Source: Macrotis lagotis (Eukaryota; Chordata; Mammalia; Peramelemorphia; Peramelidae). From it: 64,000 bases of DNA. A program made the position numbers and the translations under genes. The notes beneath the pieces are model-generated. The model did no database searches, was not told the DNA's origin, and saw only the letters and a program-made list of their open reading frames with translations. Positions within the stretch are counted from its first letter, which is position 1. Every line of letters begins with the position of its first letter. Shown here piece by piece: positions 10,966 to 21,140 of the stretch. The stretch is from positions 187,510,809 to 187,574,808 of the forward strand of contig NC_133661.1 in NCBI RefSeq assembly GCF_037893015.1, written 5' to 3'.

Positions 10966-12090
10966 TTAGATAGATAGGTTAGAAGAGCATCTGTCAGCTT
11001 GTTCTGAGATTGCACTCTTTTGACTTGATTTCGCAAAGAAGACATTTGGAAATGTCTCCGCTGGCAGATTTAAAATCTGGCTCAAAACATTTGGTCATCT
11101 ATCTGACCTCTGCTTGGAAACTGACACTTAAATAATACTTTCTCCCTCTTGCATTTATTTGTATGAGTTAGTTAATCAAAGTGGACTACTCCCTTTTGAT
11201 CTCTGTGACTTTCCCCTGTTCTGTAAATATGTCATCCATCCTTATAATCCCTCATATTTGTTGCCTGCCCATTCTTCTAGCAATCTTAAATCTCCAAGAG
11301 ATGCTATCTCTTCCTTCAATATGTCCCTCATTTTAATCTACATTTCTTTAGTTGATCTATAGTTGACATCATGATGTCCGCTGTGATTACAATGGTGGAT
11401 AATGTCAAAGTATAATAAAATTCTCAAAAATATAATCCCAGGAAAAAGATTGACTTCTTCGAAGAATACTCAGTCTTCATATCAGACACCTTGCCAACTT
11501 AGTAAGAAATTAAGACTATTGTATTTCTCCCTCAATATCAATTATAAACTCAGGGGAACAATGATCAGGATGCTGGAAGACTTGCCCTGCCAGGAAGAGA
11601 CAACAAGAGATCATATAGTATTGTACAAGGATGATAGTCTTTGAGAAGCATTTGTGCAGCTTAATATTGTGCAACCTTCATGATCAGGCCACAAAGGAAG
11701 TTAATAAATTTCCCAATTATCTTTTTTTTTGAATAAAAGATTCATTCTTTGGAAATTTAGATGTTGCCATTACCATGATGGCCATCACCTTTAAAGTTAG
11801 TGGTAAGATTTTAGAGAATAAAACTTGAAAATGTATAATCTATATTTTTTGTCATCTAATTTTAACCCTATACTTTTAATGTTTTTACTGTTTTAATAAA
11901 TGCAAAATTTGGTGTGGATACTGAGTCAGTGGATTAAGAATAAATGTCTACCTGATTCTTACTGTTATTGAGTTGAGGTTCAGATGGACCAGGAGATACA
12001 ATGCGTGAAAGGATGAGAAATCAGCCTGAGAAGATGTTTTCAACTTATACACTGAGATATATAACCTTAAGCAACAGTGGAAGATTGTGT
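10966..12090. other. Intergenic DNA; possible L2 remnant at 11100-11370
   Basis: The middle part has L2-like phrasing (CTTGCATTTATTTGTATGAG, CCTTATAATCCCTCATATTT) but is too worn to be sure. An 80-codon open stretch at 11402-11644 has no recognisable domain. I would not call it a gene. Confidence 0.35.
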
Positions 12091-12094
12091 CTTT

Positions 12095-12230
12095 CTTAAT
12101 TTTCCTTTATTCATCTTTGGATTTTCTCCAGGGTTTTGTTTACAGAAAGCATGTAATCAATGTTTGTTGAATTGAATTATCTGTCATTAGACTATAGTAC
12201 CATATGTAAAATTCATACATGTGGCTTTGT
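12095..12230 (-). other. 3' flank of OR2, homologous to OR1 flank
   Basis: Matches 1591-1733, including TTTATTCATCTTT, TTGAATTGAATT, CTGTCATTA and TGTAAAATTCAT. It contains a short L2-like tail at 12150-12180. Confidence 0.7.
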
Positions 12231-13163
12231 TTATTCTGAGGTGATCCCCATGACTTTTCTCAGGGCAGCCTTCATTTCCTTGTTTCGGAGGCTATAGATT
12301 AGGGGATTTAAAAATGGTGTCACAACTGAGTAGAACAAGGTTATTATCTTCTTTACATCTCCTGAGTTCTCAGATGTTGGGCTCACATACATGATCATAA
12401 GACTTCCAAAGAAGAGGCAGACTACAGCAAGATGGGATCCACATGTGGAGAAGGCCTTCCGCCGGCCAGCAGCTGAGGGCACTTGCAACACAGCTTTCAG
12501 GAGGAAGATGTAAGAGCCAAGGATATATAACATAGTGAGGAAGATGATGAGAGAGCTTAAGATATAGAATAGAATTTCAGTGACAGGAGCAGGGGCACAT
12601 GATAGAGCCATCAGAGGATCCATATCACAAACAAAGTGATCAATGATGTTGGGACCACAGAATGTCAGCTGGGAGAGCTGTACAGAGGAGAGAGAATAAC
12701 TTAAGAAGCCAAGTACCCAACACAAAGACATCAAGGTGTAACAACGCTGTAATGTCATTTTTGTTGGGTAATGCAGTGGGTGGCAGATGGCAAGATAACG
12801 ATCATAAGCCATAATGCACAAGAAATAGGCTTCGGTTGTACCAAGGGAGGAGAAGAAATAGAACTGGAGGAAGCAGCCAGCAAAAGAGATGGTTTTGGAC
12901 TCTGAGAGGAAGTTTTCTAACATACTGGGAACAGTGGAGGTGGTGTACCAGATCTCCAAGAAAGCAAAATTTCCTAATAGGATGTACATGGGTGTGTGAA
13001 GCCTTTGGTCCCACCTGACTGCACAGACAATGGCCCCATTCCCCATCAAAATCAGGATATAGACTATCAAGAACAAAGAAAAGAGTAAAATTTGCATCTC
13101 CCAGTTACCAGGAAAGCCCAGGAGGACAAATTCAGTCACACTGTGTATTTCTGACTTGTTCAT
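12231..13163 (-). CDS. Olfactory receptor, family 11, OR11H-like (OR2)
   Basis: A 310-residue odorant receptor GPCR, single coding exon, no frame breaks. Landmarks: sequon NKS at 2-4, GN at 41-42 in TM1, LHTPMY at 55-60, C97 and C179 for the conserved extracellular disulfide, a second pair C169/C189, MAYDRYLAIC at 118-127, SY at 217-218, KAFSTCGSH at 236-244 and NPLIYSLRN at 286-294. It differs from OR1 at about 49 of 310 positions, many of them in TM3-TM6 and the loops between, where odorant-contact residues lie. The start is the first ATG of the frame and lies 11 nt after a splice acceptor. A longer N terminus is not possible here, which supports the short start for OR1. Its stop also lies within AATAAA. 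It resembles mammalian OR11H and is a tandem duplicate of OR1. Confidence 0.95.
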   Translation of the reverse strand: MNKSEIHSVTEFVLLGFPGNWEMQILLFSLFLIVYILILMGNGAIVCAVRWDQRLHTPMYILLGNFAFLEIWYTTSTVPSMLENFLSESKTISFAGCFLQFYFFSSLGTTEAYFLCIMAYDRYLAICHPLHYPTKMTLQRCYTLMSLCWVLGFLSYSLSSVQLSQLTFCGPNIIDHFVCDMDPLMALSCAPAPVTEILFYILSSLIIFLTMLYILGSYIFLLKAVLQVPSAAGRRKAFSTCGSHLAVVCLFFGSLMIMYVSPTSENSGDVKKIITLFYSVVTPFLNPLIYSLRNKEMKAALRKVMGITSE

Positions 13164-13195
13164 TGATCTCTGAGCTGTGGAGAAGACAAAAAAAG
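13164..13195 (-). other. Splice acceptor and 11-nt 5' UTR of OR2 coding exon
   Basis: On the minus strand the pyrimidine-rich run TTTTTTTGTCTTCTCCACAG ends at 13175. It is followed by CTCAGAGATCA and the ATG. It matches OR1 base for base in the UTR apart from one change, and the acceptor context is also kept. Confidence 0.85.
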
Positions 13196-13760
13196 ATCAT
13201 CACATCAATGATCTTGTATTTTATACATTACTAGGACAAGAATTTTAATGAGGAAAACCAGTCTTAATAATCTCAATTTCCTTCCAGTCTGTAATCTCCC
13301 TGATTTTTTTTTTATCTCAGCTAGTCCACGTTTCAACTTTCTTGTACCACTTTTCAGACTTCAACCTGCCATCATGTCTTGTTTTTTTTTTTTTGAATAC
13401 ATAAGCCTTAGGTCCTGTAAAGAAAGAGACCACAAAAATTACCTTTCAATTTTTCAAAAAGATTATGTCCACCTCTTAGATAGTTAAGAAGGATTTGTTA
13501 TTTAAGGGAAACTTTAAGTGAGTATACAGTATAGTCATAAGTAGGGAGGTAAACAATTAATTTACAAGGCTTCTTCTAGGATAATTGTCATTCTTTTCCT
13601 GCTATGAAATACTTGCTCACTTTCCTTAGTTCTTTGGCAGCGATAACACCAAGTACTCTTGTCCTTTTCTGAAATAGTAGCAATATTTTACTCTGAAATA
13701 TAAGCAATATTTTACTCTGAAATATAAGCAATATTTTATTCTGAAATATAATCTTAATGA
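13196..13760 (-). other. Intronic 5' flank of OR2, homologous to OR1 flank
   Basis: Matches parts of 2701-3720 (GGACAAGAATTTTAATGAGG, TTATTTAAGG, TTTCTGAAATA). It lacks the SINE that interrupts the OR1 copy and carries a local 24-bp tandem expansion at its far end. Confidence 0.65.
13681..13752. repeat. 24-bp tandem repeat, three copies
   Basis: Unit CAATATTTTACTCTGAAATA plus TAAG occurs at 13681-13704, 13705-13728 and, slightly changed, 13729-13752. The matching place next to OR1 has one copy, so the expansion is specific to the OR2 unit. Confidence 0.85.
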
Positions 13761-14227
13761 AATATCTTTCTTAATTTATCCATGTTAAAACAAACAGCAA
13801 TAATGTTATATTTTGAAGTCCTTGATTTCATTATTATTATGAACTTAGACTTAATTAAGGTTTAGAAGAAATTCTTATTCAAAATAGATTTGATTGGTTG
13901 ACTAAGTATAGAAACTTTGTTTTTTGAATGCTTAAATTAAAAGAAATATCCCTTGAGTTTATAGCCTTTGACCAGGTTGAAAGTCACATAGTTGGAATGT
14001 GTTTAAAGAGGGAATGTCCCTTTGTTAACCAATGTGACTCTAATCATGGACTAAATAAGGGATGTGACCTTTTGTTATATCCTGGACTCAATCTTAGTTT
14101 TCTAAGGAAGATAGATCATCCTCAAGGGGTATCCCTCTTCATGTAAACGAGATAAGCAAGAAAGAGTTTTTACAGTGAATAGGAAAATGGGATGAAGGTA
14201 GCAGGTAACGTGAACATCTCTTTCATT
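13761..14227. other. Intergenic DNA, nothing recognised
   Basis: A 72-codon open stretch at 13928-14146 (plus) has no recognisable domain. No repeat family identified. Confidence 0.35.
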
Positions 14228-14283
14228 AGAATTGGTTCATATATATACATATATATGTATATGTATACACACACACACACACT
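14228..14283. repeat. (TA)n/(CA)n microsatellite
   Basis: Alternating ATATATACATATATATGTAT followed by (AC)n. It lies directly at the 5' edge of the L1 that follows. Confidence 0.9.
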
Positions 14284-14284
14284 C

Positions 14285-15715
14285 AATGGGGTATAGAAAT
14301 CTATCTCTACAGGGAAGAAGGAAGAGAAGGGGAAAAGGAAAGTAAGAAGTTATAAAAGGGGCAGATAGATTAAGAAAGCCAGTGATCAGAAGAAATAATT
14401 TTGAAAAGCAGACAATGTGAAAAGAGAGGGAGAAGGATATACATAAAAAAATAGGATGAAGAGAAATTTGCAGGTAATAATCAAAACTGTGTTGGGATGA
14501 ATTCACTCCTAAAATGGAAGCAGATAGCAGAATGAATTAGAAATCAGAATCCCACAATATGTTGTTTTCAAGAGGCACTTTTAAAAGGGAGAGATATACA
14601 CATAGAGTTAAAATAAGGAACTGAAACATGCCAAAGCTGAATTTTTAAAAAAGCAGTAGCAGCTATCATCTCAGATAAAGCAAAATAAAAAATAGATTTA
14701 GTTAAAAAACATAAATAAGAAAAATAAATTTTGCTAAAAGGTACTGTAGACAATAAGTTTTCTGATAAAGGCACTTTTCTCATATATATGGCCAACTAAG
14801 TTAAGTTTATAAAAATAAGAGCCATTCCTCAACTAATAAATCATTAGAGGATATTAAGTTTTCAGAAGAAATCAAGGCTAACAATAGTCATATGAAAAAA
14901 TCTTTAAATCACTAATATTTAATAGTAAATAATGCAAAGTAAAACCACTCTGAAGTACCACCTCACATCTATCAGATCAGCTAATATGACAGAAAATGAG
15001 GGGAGGCAGAAAAATAGAGACATTAATGCATTGTTGATAGAGTTGTGAACTGATCTAACTATTCTGGAGAATAATTTGGAACTATGTTGAAAGGTTTAAA
15101 AAACTGTGCATACACTTTGACCCAGCAATATTATTACTAGATCATAGAGATCAAAGAAAAAGGAAAAAGACCTATATGTACAAAATTATTTATAGCAGCC
15201 CTTTTTTGTGGTGGCAAAGAATTGGAAATGGACTGTATGCTCATCAATTAACTAAAGGCTGAACAACATGATATATAATCGTGATGGAATACTGTCCATA
15301 AGAATTGATACATAGGATGATTTCAGAAACACCTGGAAAACATATATGAATTAATGCAAATTGAACTGAATCAGGAGAATATTGTACACAGTAATAAGAA
15401 TAATGTACTGATGATCAGTTGTGAAAGACTTAGCTACTCTGATCAACACAATGATCCATTCTGAACAATTCTTAAGACAATTCTGAAGAACTTTTGATGA
15501 AAAATCATAATTTTCCAAAGGGAAAATTGATGAAGCATAATTTTTTATTCTTCATTTTCCTTCAGTTTTTTTACAGCATGGTCAATACAAAAATGTTTTA
15601 CATGATATGTATAATTGATATCATATTGTTTGCCTTTTCAGTGGGTGGGGGAGGGGTTAAAGAGATTTTTGGATCAAAAATTTTAAAAATTATTAAAATT
15701 AAATATTTTTAAAAG
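14285..15715 (+). mobile_element. L1 LINE with internal deletion of ORF2
   Basis: The left part (14285-14800) reads through the L1 segment before ORF2 and into the endonuclease region (TTAGAAATCAGAATCCCACA, ATATGTTGTTTTCAAGAGGC, ATCTCAGATAAAGCAAAATA). At about 14800 it jumps to the ORF2 C-terminal part (AGAGCCATTCCTCAACTAAT, TTTTCAGAAGAAATCAAGGC, ACTTTGACCCAGCAATATTA, TTTATAGCAGCCCTTTTTTG) and then the 3' UTR. The reverse-transcriptase core is missing. The remaining frames are also broken. Confidence 0.82.
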
Positions 15716-15812
15716 AGTCAATTCTCAAAATTATTTTTTGAAAGTTGTGTTGAAGCAACTAAAATAACATTTAAAGTGAACTTGTGTCCTTTAAAAAACT
15801 TTATTGTGGAAT

Positions 15813-16800
15813 TCTTTTTTTTCCTAATTAATCTATTAATGCCAAGTTGGAAGAGGATGTCCTTTTTCTAAGCAATAGGCTTGTGTTAAAAGCAGAGCCC
15901 TGAAATTTTCTTTCATATCCTTTTTGGTCCAAATTCTTGTTTGGCTCAAGCTGCTTTTTCCAGTCTTCTGGTATTTTCTTCTATTGTTCATTATACTAGA
16001 TTCTGGATTTTTATGTAGGACTTCAATCCAACTCTCTGATTCATTGTCCATTACTAAGCGAAGCCTATCCTGGCTCTTCTACAAATTTCTAGTAAGAAAT
16101 TACTTTCTCTTTTGGTTCCCAAAGCTAACAGCTTCCAAACCTTGAGTGTTTCACTTTCAATAATCTGAATATATCTCAGTCAGAATTAGTTCACCAAAGA
16201 AGAGTTCTTAAACTGATAAAGTGCTTGAATTTCACCAATGAATAAGTTCCTTCTTTGACAAGATAAAAGTCTCTACCTATGAGATCTACTAAAGCAGAAA
16301 CATAGTTCCTTATATAGATTTCTTCTGATGCCAGATAGACTATTTTGTACTTACTATGAACCACTTTGTTGTTTAATCGCAGAAACTGACTAAGAGATCT
16401 TAACTGAGAAATGGAATGACTGTAAATAGTTTGATGACTTCTGCTAGGTAAAACCCTGCCCAGAGATTCTGGGTTTGTTTGTTCCCTTGATTAGTTTCTA
16501 CCAATTTAATTTCCTTTTTTTAAGTGTAATTATGTATTTTCCAAGACCAGAGATACAACCAAGAGGAGAAGTTAGAGCTGATTGCTATTCATTTTCTTTT
16601 TTCAACTTTCTCTAAATAGCTCCTATCTTATAATGTTTTTAAACACTGAACATTTTTTAGCAGAAATTTTTTCAAAGAATCATTTTAATCATATACTTAT
16701 ATATCTGAAACTAAAGACTCAATATTACACTATACTATTTAATAACTTACCAGGATGCATTGTTTTGCTGTATAGAGATTATGAATAGTCAAATTCCTTC
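15813..16800 (-). pseudogene. Probable processed pseudogene of an unidentified host gene
   Basis: The minus strand reads as protein-like sequence in successive frames. One piece includes NLWAGFYLAEVIKLF, the next includes KIVYLASEEIYIRNYV followed by LVKEGTYSLVKFKHF, and the last is a 71-codon open piece (15836-16051) starting MDNESESWIEVLHK and ending GHPLPTWH plus stop. At least three frame breaks separate them. The stop is followed by a run of eight A and then an AATAAA. There are no introns in the readable part. I cannot name the parent gene. The upstream limit (about 16500-16800) is uncertain. It is absent from the matching place beside OR1. Confidence 0.45.
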
Positions 16801-16888
16801 ATTTGTGACTGATACCTAATCTGCAAGAAACTCAGAATGATTAAAATCTGGCAATGATACACAGTCAACATTTTAAAACATAGCCCTA

Positions 16889-17050
16889 GGGGCAGCTAGG
16901 TGGCATAGTGGATAAAGCACCGGCCTTGGAGTCAGGAGTACCTGGGTTCAAATCCGGTCTCAGACACTTAATAATTACCTAGCTGTGTGGCCTTGGGCAA
17001 GCCACTTAACCCCTTTTGCCTTGCAAAAACCTAAAAAACAAACAAACAAA
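16889..17050 (+). mobile_element. tRNA-derived marsupial SINE (WSINE1-like)
   Basis: A near full-length plus-strand copy: GGGGCAGCTAGGTGGCATAG, GGATAAAGCACCGGCCTTGG, AGTCAGGAGTACCTGGGTTC, CTAGCTGTGTGGCCTTGGGC, GCCTTGCAAAAACCTAAAAA, then (CAAA)n. The GGTTCAAATCC B-box and tRNA-like head are clear. Imperfect flanking repeat CATAGCCCT/CATAGCTCT. Confidence 0.9.
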
Positions 17051-17189
17051 CAAAATAAAGCATAGCTCTTCTGGTCATGACAGTCAAATATTTCAGAAGA
17101 TCAGAAATCTTCACAGAGCATATCATCTTGGTGATACATATAACATACTTTTAAATAACAAACATTTCCAAATACTTTTCTAAATGTTA

Positions 17190-17480
17190 GTACCAATCAA
17201 TCAATCAGTCCACCAACATTTATTGAATTGTAATATGTGCATGTACTGTGATAGATTTTAGGAATGCAAAGACAAAATTCTACAAATCTTTGCCCTAAAG
17301 GGGCATTTTGTCAAGGATCTTCATTTACAGTAATTAAAAATAGATGAATGATTTATCCTAAGTTAGCATATGAGGAAACTGAATCTCCCAGATGTTAAAT
17401 AACAAATCCATGGTTTCATGGACAATCAGCATTTTGGCAGGATTTGAATCTAAGTCTCTTGATTCTAAATCCTCTGTTTT
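17190..17480 (-). mobile_element. L2 3' end followed by MIR-like sequence
   Basis: 17190-17330 reads as a reverse-strand L2 3' end (CCACCAACATTTATTGAATT, TGTACTGTGATAGATTTTAG, AATGCAAAGACAAAATT). 17345-17480 is MIR-like on the same strand (GAGGAAACTGAATCTCC, GGCAGGATTTGAATCTAAGT). Two old copies side by side. Confidence 0.5.
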
Positions 17481-17799
17481 CCCCCCATCATAACATACAA
17501 CTTAATATAGTTAACACATAAATTTTTTTCCAGATCAATTACCATGAACTACAATTATCTTTGTAATGTATAGGTTTAAATAAATTAGGAAGCCTAGGAG
17601 AGATTTTTCATGATAATAAATTAAGAGATAAATTAAATAAATAATTAATTAATTCATAAAAATTAGTAAAGATAATTTCCAAATTAATAAGCAGACATGA
17701 AATGTAATAGTCATCACAGTGTTATCTGATAATAATCACATACATTTTCTTTCTATTATGTTCTGATACATGTCACTTTATAGAACAGTTGCTTTCTGT

Positions 17800-18040
17800 T
17801 TGGCGCAGCTTGGTGGCACAGTGGATAGAGCACCAGGCCTGAAGTTAGGAAGATACATCTTCCTGAATTCAAATCTGACTTCAGAACCTTACTAGAAGTC
17901 ACTTAGTCCTGTTTGTCTAAATTTCCTCCTCTATAAAATGAACTGGAGCAGAAAATGACAAACTACTTCACTATCTTTGTTAAGAAAATCCTAAATGGGG
18001 TCATGATGAGCCTGAAATGATTGAACAACAACAACAGCAA
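17800..18040 (+). mobile_element. MAR1-type CORE-SINE
   Basis: tRNA-like head (AGCTTGGTGGCACAGTGGAT), core, then TAAAATGAACTGGAGCAGAA, ACTACTTCACTATCTTTGTT, AATCCTAAATGGGGTCATGA and a (CAA)n end. This is the BovB-derived tail arrangement. Confidence 0.8.
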
Positions 18041-18059
18041 CAAATTTCTATATATCAAG

Positions 18060-19230
18060 TTTTTCTATCATGAGGCATACCTTATGACTTCATAATCATA
18101 TGGAAAAAGAGTGGATTTTAAACATAAGGATCACTCATGAATCTTGGAAATGAATAGTCAATATCAGGAATTTTTTGTTGGAGTTCAGTGTTGGGAGGAG
18201 TTGTGCTAAGAAGGCCTAATTGGAATGCCATCAAATTTTAACATAAACTATTTCATAAATTTCATAGATTGACATGTACCTTTATTGTCCCTTGAGACAC
18301 CAAAAACTGCATGCCTCAAAATATGCTGTCATACAAAGGGATCTATCATAATTGCTTCAAAGCAGGTTTCCTGGGAAGAATTATATGATACCCCATATGG
18401 AGGGAGAAAATGCATATACATTTTATATCCTTAAATTCCATAGTTATGACATGAGAAGAAAAAAACCTGAGTTTGAGCTTCCCTAGCCATAGCACTAATT
18501 TCTTTACCTGGAATTTTAGCCCAGAGTCCAAACTAAGTCTTTCTTCTAATCTCTGGTCTGTAGTTAGTTGTCAACCAACATCTTCTAAAGCTCTGAATCA
18601 ACCAACCATGGTATTAACTCTAGAATTCTCCTAGATCACTTCACTCCCTTTATGCATTTAGTAAATGTAATTAAGTATGTAAATATTTCATTAATCTGCT
18701 CCCTATTATGACTTCCTATTTTGTTTTTCCCTCATTGAATAGCTGTAAACTCTTGGGGAAAAAGCTCCTCTTGGGCATCTGATCCCTGTTGGAGACATTT
18801 TGAGATGGGTAGGAAAAAACCAAAGGGAGTATTATGTTTTTAATGTAAACTATTGTTCTGAAATCCTCGTTGACTGGCTTGTATCTCTCATGCAACCCTC
18901 CTTCATCCATCATCCCTACTCCTCATCAATTTGGAATAGATTTCTCTTGAAGGTATAACAAGGGAGTGTAAAGTATGAGATTACTTGGGGAATATCTAGA
19001 ATGATCTTAGGAGCACTACCTTTGGTCAAATGGGGCCATTGAGCAATATATTCTTTGGAGAATGAGAAAGAGGTTCTTCTTTGGGATGAAATATTTTTCT
19101 CACACACTTTCACCAAGAACCTCATTTTGGCAATGAATTTCCTTTTGTGATCAATCAGATGTCAATTTGCATGATTAATTTTATTTAATACAAATCTAGC
19201 TTAGAATTTTGAATTTTCTTTAGTTTTTAA
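18060..19230 (-). promoter_or_regulatory. Remote duplicated block upstream of OR2 (candidate promoter/first exon)
   Basis: Counterpart of 7386-8650, lying 4.9-6 kb upstream of OR2. Shared segments run in the same order over more than 1 kb, ending in a homeodomain-type site ATTAATTTTAT next to an octamer-like ATTTGCAT in this copy. Not coding. Whether it has promoter activity is unknown. Confidence 0.4.
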
Positions 19231-19281
19231 TCTATTGCCTTGATATTTTTATTTTTCAAGAAATTATAATGAACTCAATAG

Positions 19282-19507
19282 TTTTTTTTTTTGAGACTGG
19301 GTCTTTTTATCTCACTCAGATTGGAATGTAGCCACTTGTGTCCCAGATCACATGTTGATTGACACAGAAGTTTTGCCTTGTTTTTTTTTTTTTTTTTGAC
19401 TTGGATTGACTTGCCTCTCCTTAAGCAGCTAACTGGCCTCTTGTTACTCAAGGGTTCTCTGCATTTTGATATCAGGTTAGATGTGAACACAAGATCAGCT
19501 CTAGCCC
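19282..19507 (-). pseudogene. RN7SL (pseudogene): 7SL (SRP) RNA pseudogene, 5'-truncated
   Basis: Read on the minus strand this matches the S domain and 3' arm of 7SL RNA. On the plus strand the matching pieces in order are GAGACTGGGTCT (7SL 3' end), CTCAGATTGGAATGTAG, AGAAGTTTTGCCTTG, a T-tract, GACTTGGATTGACTTGCC, CTCCTTAAGCA and then CATTTTGATATCAGGTTAG, GTGAACACAAGATCAGC and AGCCC. The order and spacing agree with 7SL from roughly nucleotide 70 to its end. The T-run at 19282-19292 is a poly(A) tail in reverse. The 5' Alu-domain part is missing or unreadable, so it should not be functional. It is not found beside OR1, so it postdates that duplication. Confidence 0.7.
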
Positions 19508-20218
19508 TTTTTGTACCTCAGATTCCTTTGTTCTTTTAGATTATATTGTACTTTATCTTATTTTCCCCAGATACATGCAAAGAAAAGTTTCAACATTCAC
19601 TTTTTAAAAAAAATTTCTTTATTTTGAATTTTACAATTTTCCCCTAATCTTGCTTCCCTCCCTCCCACTCCCCCACAGAAGGCAGTCTGTTAGTCTTTAC
19701 ATTATTTCCATGCTATACATTGATCTAAATTGAATGTGTTGAGAGAGAAATCATATCCCTAAGGAAAAATAAAATAAAATATGAGATAGCAAAATTACAT
19801 AATAAGATAATGTATTTTTTTCAATTAGAGGTAATAGTCTTTGATCTTTGTTCAAACCCCACAATTCTTTCTCTGGATGCAGATGGTATTCTACATTGCA
19901 GATACCCCAAAATTGTCTCTGATAGTTGTACTTATGAAATGAGCAAGTCCATTAAGATTGATCATCAACCCCATGTTGCTGTTATGGTGTACAGTGTTCT
20001 GGTTCTGCTCATCTTACTCAGCATCAGGTCACGCAAATCCCTCCAGGTATCTCTGAATTCCCATCCCTTGTGGTTTCTAATAGAACAATAGTGTTCTATA
20101 ACAAACATATACCACAATTTGTTCTGTCATTTCCCAATTGATGGACATTCATTCAATTTCCAATTCTTTGCCACCACAAACAGAACTGCTATGAATAATT
20201 TTGTGCAAGTGATGTTTT

Positions 20219-20438
20219 GGGGGTGTCTAGGTGGCACAGTGGATAGAGCACTGGCCCTGGAGTCAGGAGTACCTGAGTTCAAATCCCCCTCAGACACTTA
20301 ATAATTACCTAGCTGTGTGGCCTTGGGCAAGTCACTTAATCCCATTGCCTTGTAAGATTTTTTTTCTTTTCTTTTTTTTTAAAACAAGTAAGATTTAAAT
20401 TTTTTTTTATCCCATTGCCTTGTGAAAACCTAAAAAAA
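20219..20438 (+). mobile_element. tRNA-derived marsupial SINE with duplicated 3' part
   Basis: Plus-strand copy (TCTAGGTGGCACAGTGGATA, CTAGCTGTGTGGCCTTGGGC) flanked by the 9-bp repeat TGATGTTTT (20210-20218 and 20439-20447). The 3' segment ATCCCATTGCCTTGT occurs twice, separated by a T/A-rich spacer, suggesting a template switch or slippage at insertion. Confidence 0.88.
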
Positions 20439-20998
20439 TGATGTTTTTACCCTTTTTTCATGATATCTTCAGGGTATAGACCCAGTAAGTGGTATTACTG
20501 GATCAAAGGGTATGCAGATTTTTGTTGCCCTTTGGGTGTAGTTCCAAATTTCTCTATTTCTCTCCAGAAAGGTTGGATGAGTTCACAGCTCCATCAACAG
20601 TATAATAGTGTCCCAAATTTCCCACAACCCTTCCAACAATGATCATTATTCTTTCTGGTCATATTGGCCAGCCTGAGAAGTGTGAGGTGGTACCTCAGAG
20701 ATGCTCTCATTTACATTTCTCTAATAAGTAGTGATTTAGAGCAAGTTTTCATATGACTATGAATTCCTTTGATTTCTTCATCTGTAAATTGCCTCTGCAT
20801 ATCCTTTGTCCATTTGTCAATTGGGGAATGGCTTGTTTTTTTTTTTTTTTATAAATTTGACTTAGTTCTCTATATATTTTAGAAAGAGTCTTTTGTCAGA
20901 AATACTAGTTGTAAAAATTGACTACATTTCTTTTGGTTTTCAGTGGTTTTGTCTGTGCAAAAGCCTTTTAATTTAATGTAATCAAAATTATCTAGTTT

Positions 20999-21140
20999 TT
21001 TCCCCAAGGCAATGGGGTTAAGTGTGGCTTGCCCAAGACCACACAGCTAGGTAATTATTAAGTGTCTGAGACTGGATTTGAACTCAGGTACTCCTGACTC
21101 CAGGGCCCATGCTCTATCCACTGCACCACCAAGTCACGCC
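20999..21140 (-). mobile_element. tRNA-derived marsupial SINE inside the L1
   Basis: Reverse-strand copy: AGGCAATGGGGTTAAGTGTG, GCTTGCCCAAGACCACACAG, TTATTAAGTGTCTGAGACTG, ending CCACTGCACCACCAAG. It interrupts the L1 ORF2 text, which resumes at 21143 (GAGTTTGTTTTTAAAGATGT). Confidence 0.85.

Noticed and set aside
13681-13752. CRISPR-like array of short repeats
   Set aside because: The copies are contiguous without spacers, in a vertebrate genome; it is a simple tandem repeat.
16889-17050. tRNA gene signal (A/B-box-like GGTTCAAATCC)
   Set aside because: It is the tRNA-derived head of a dispersed SINE seen about a dozen times in the window, with a poly(A)-type tail and target duplications.
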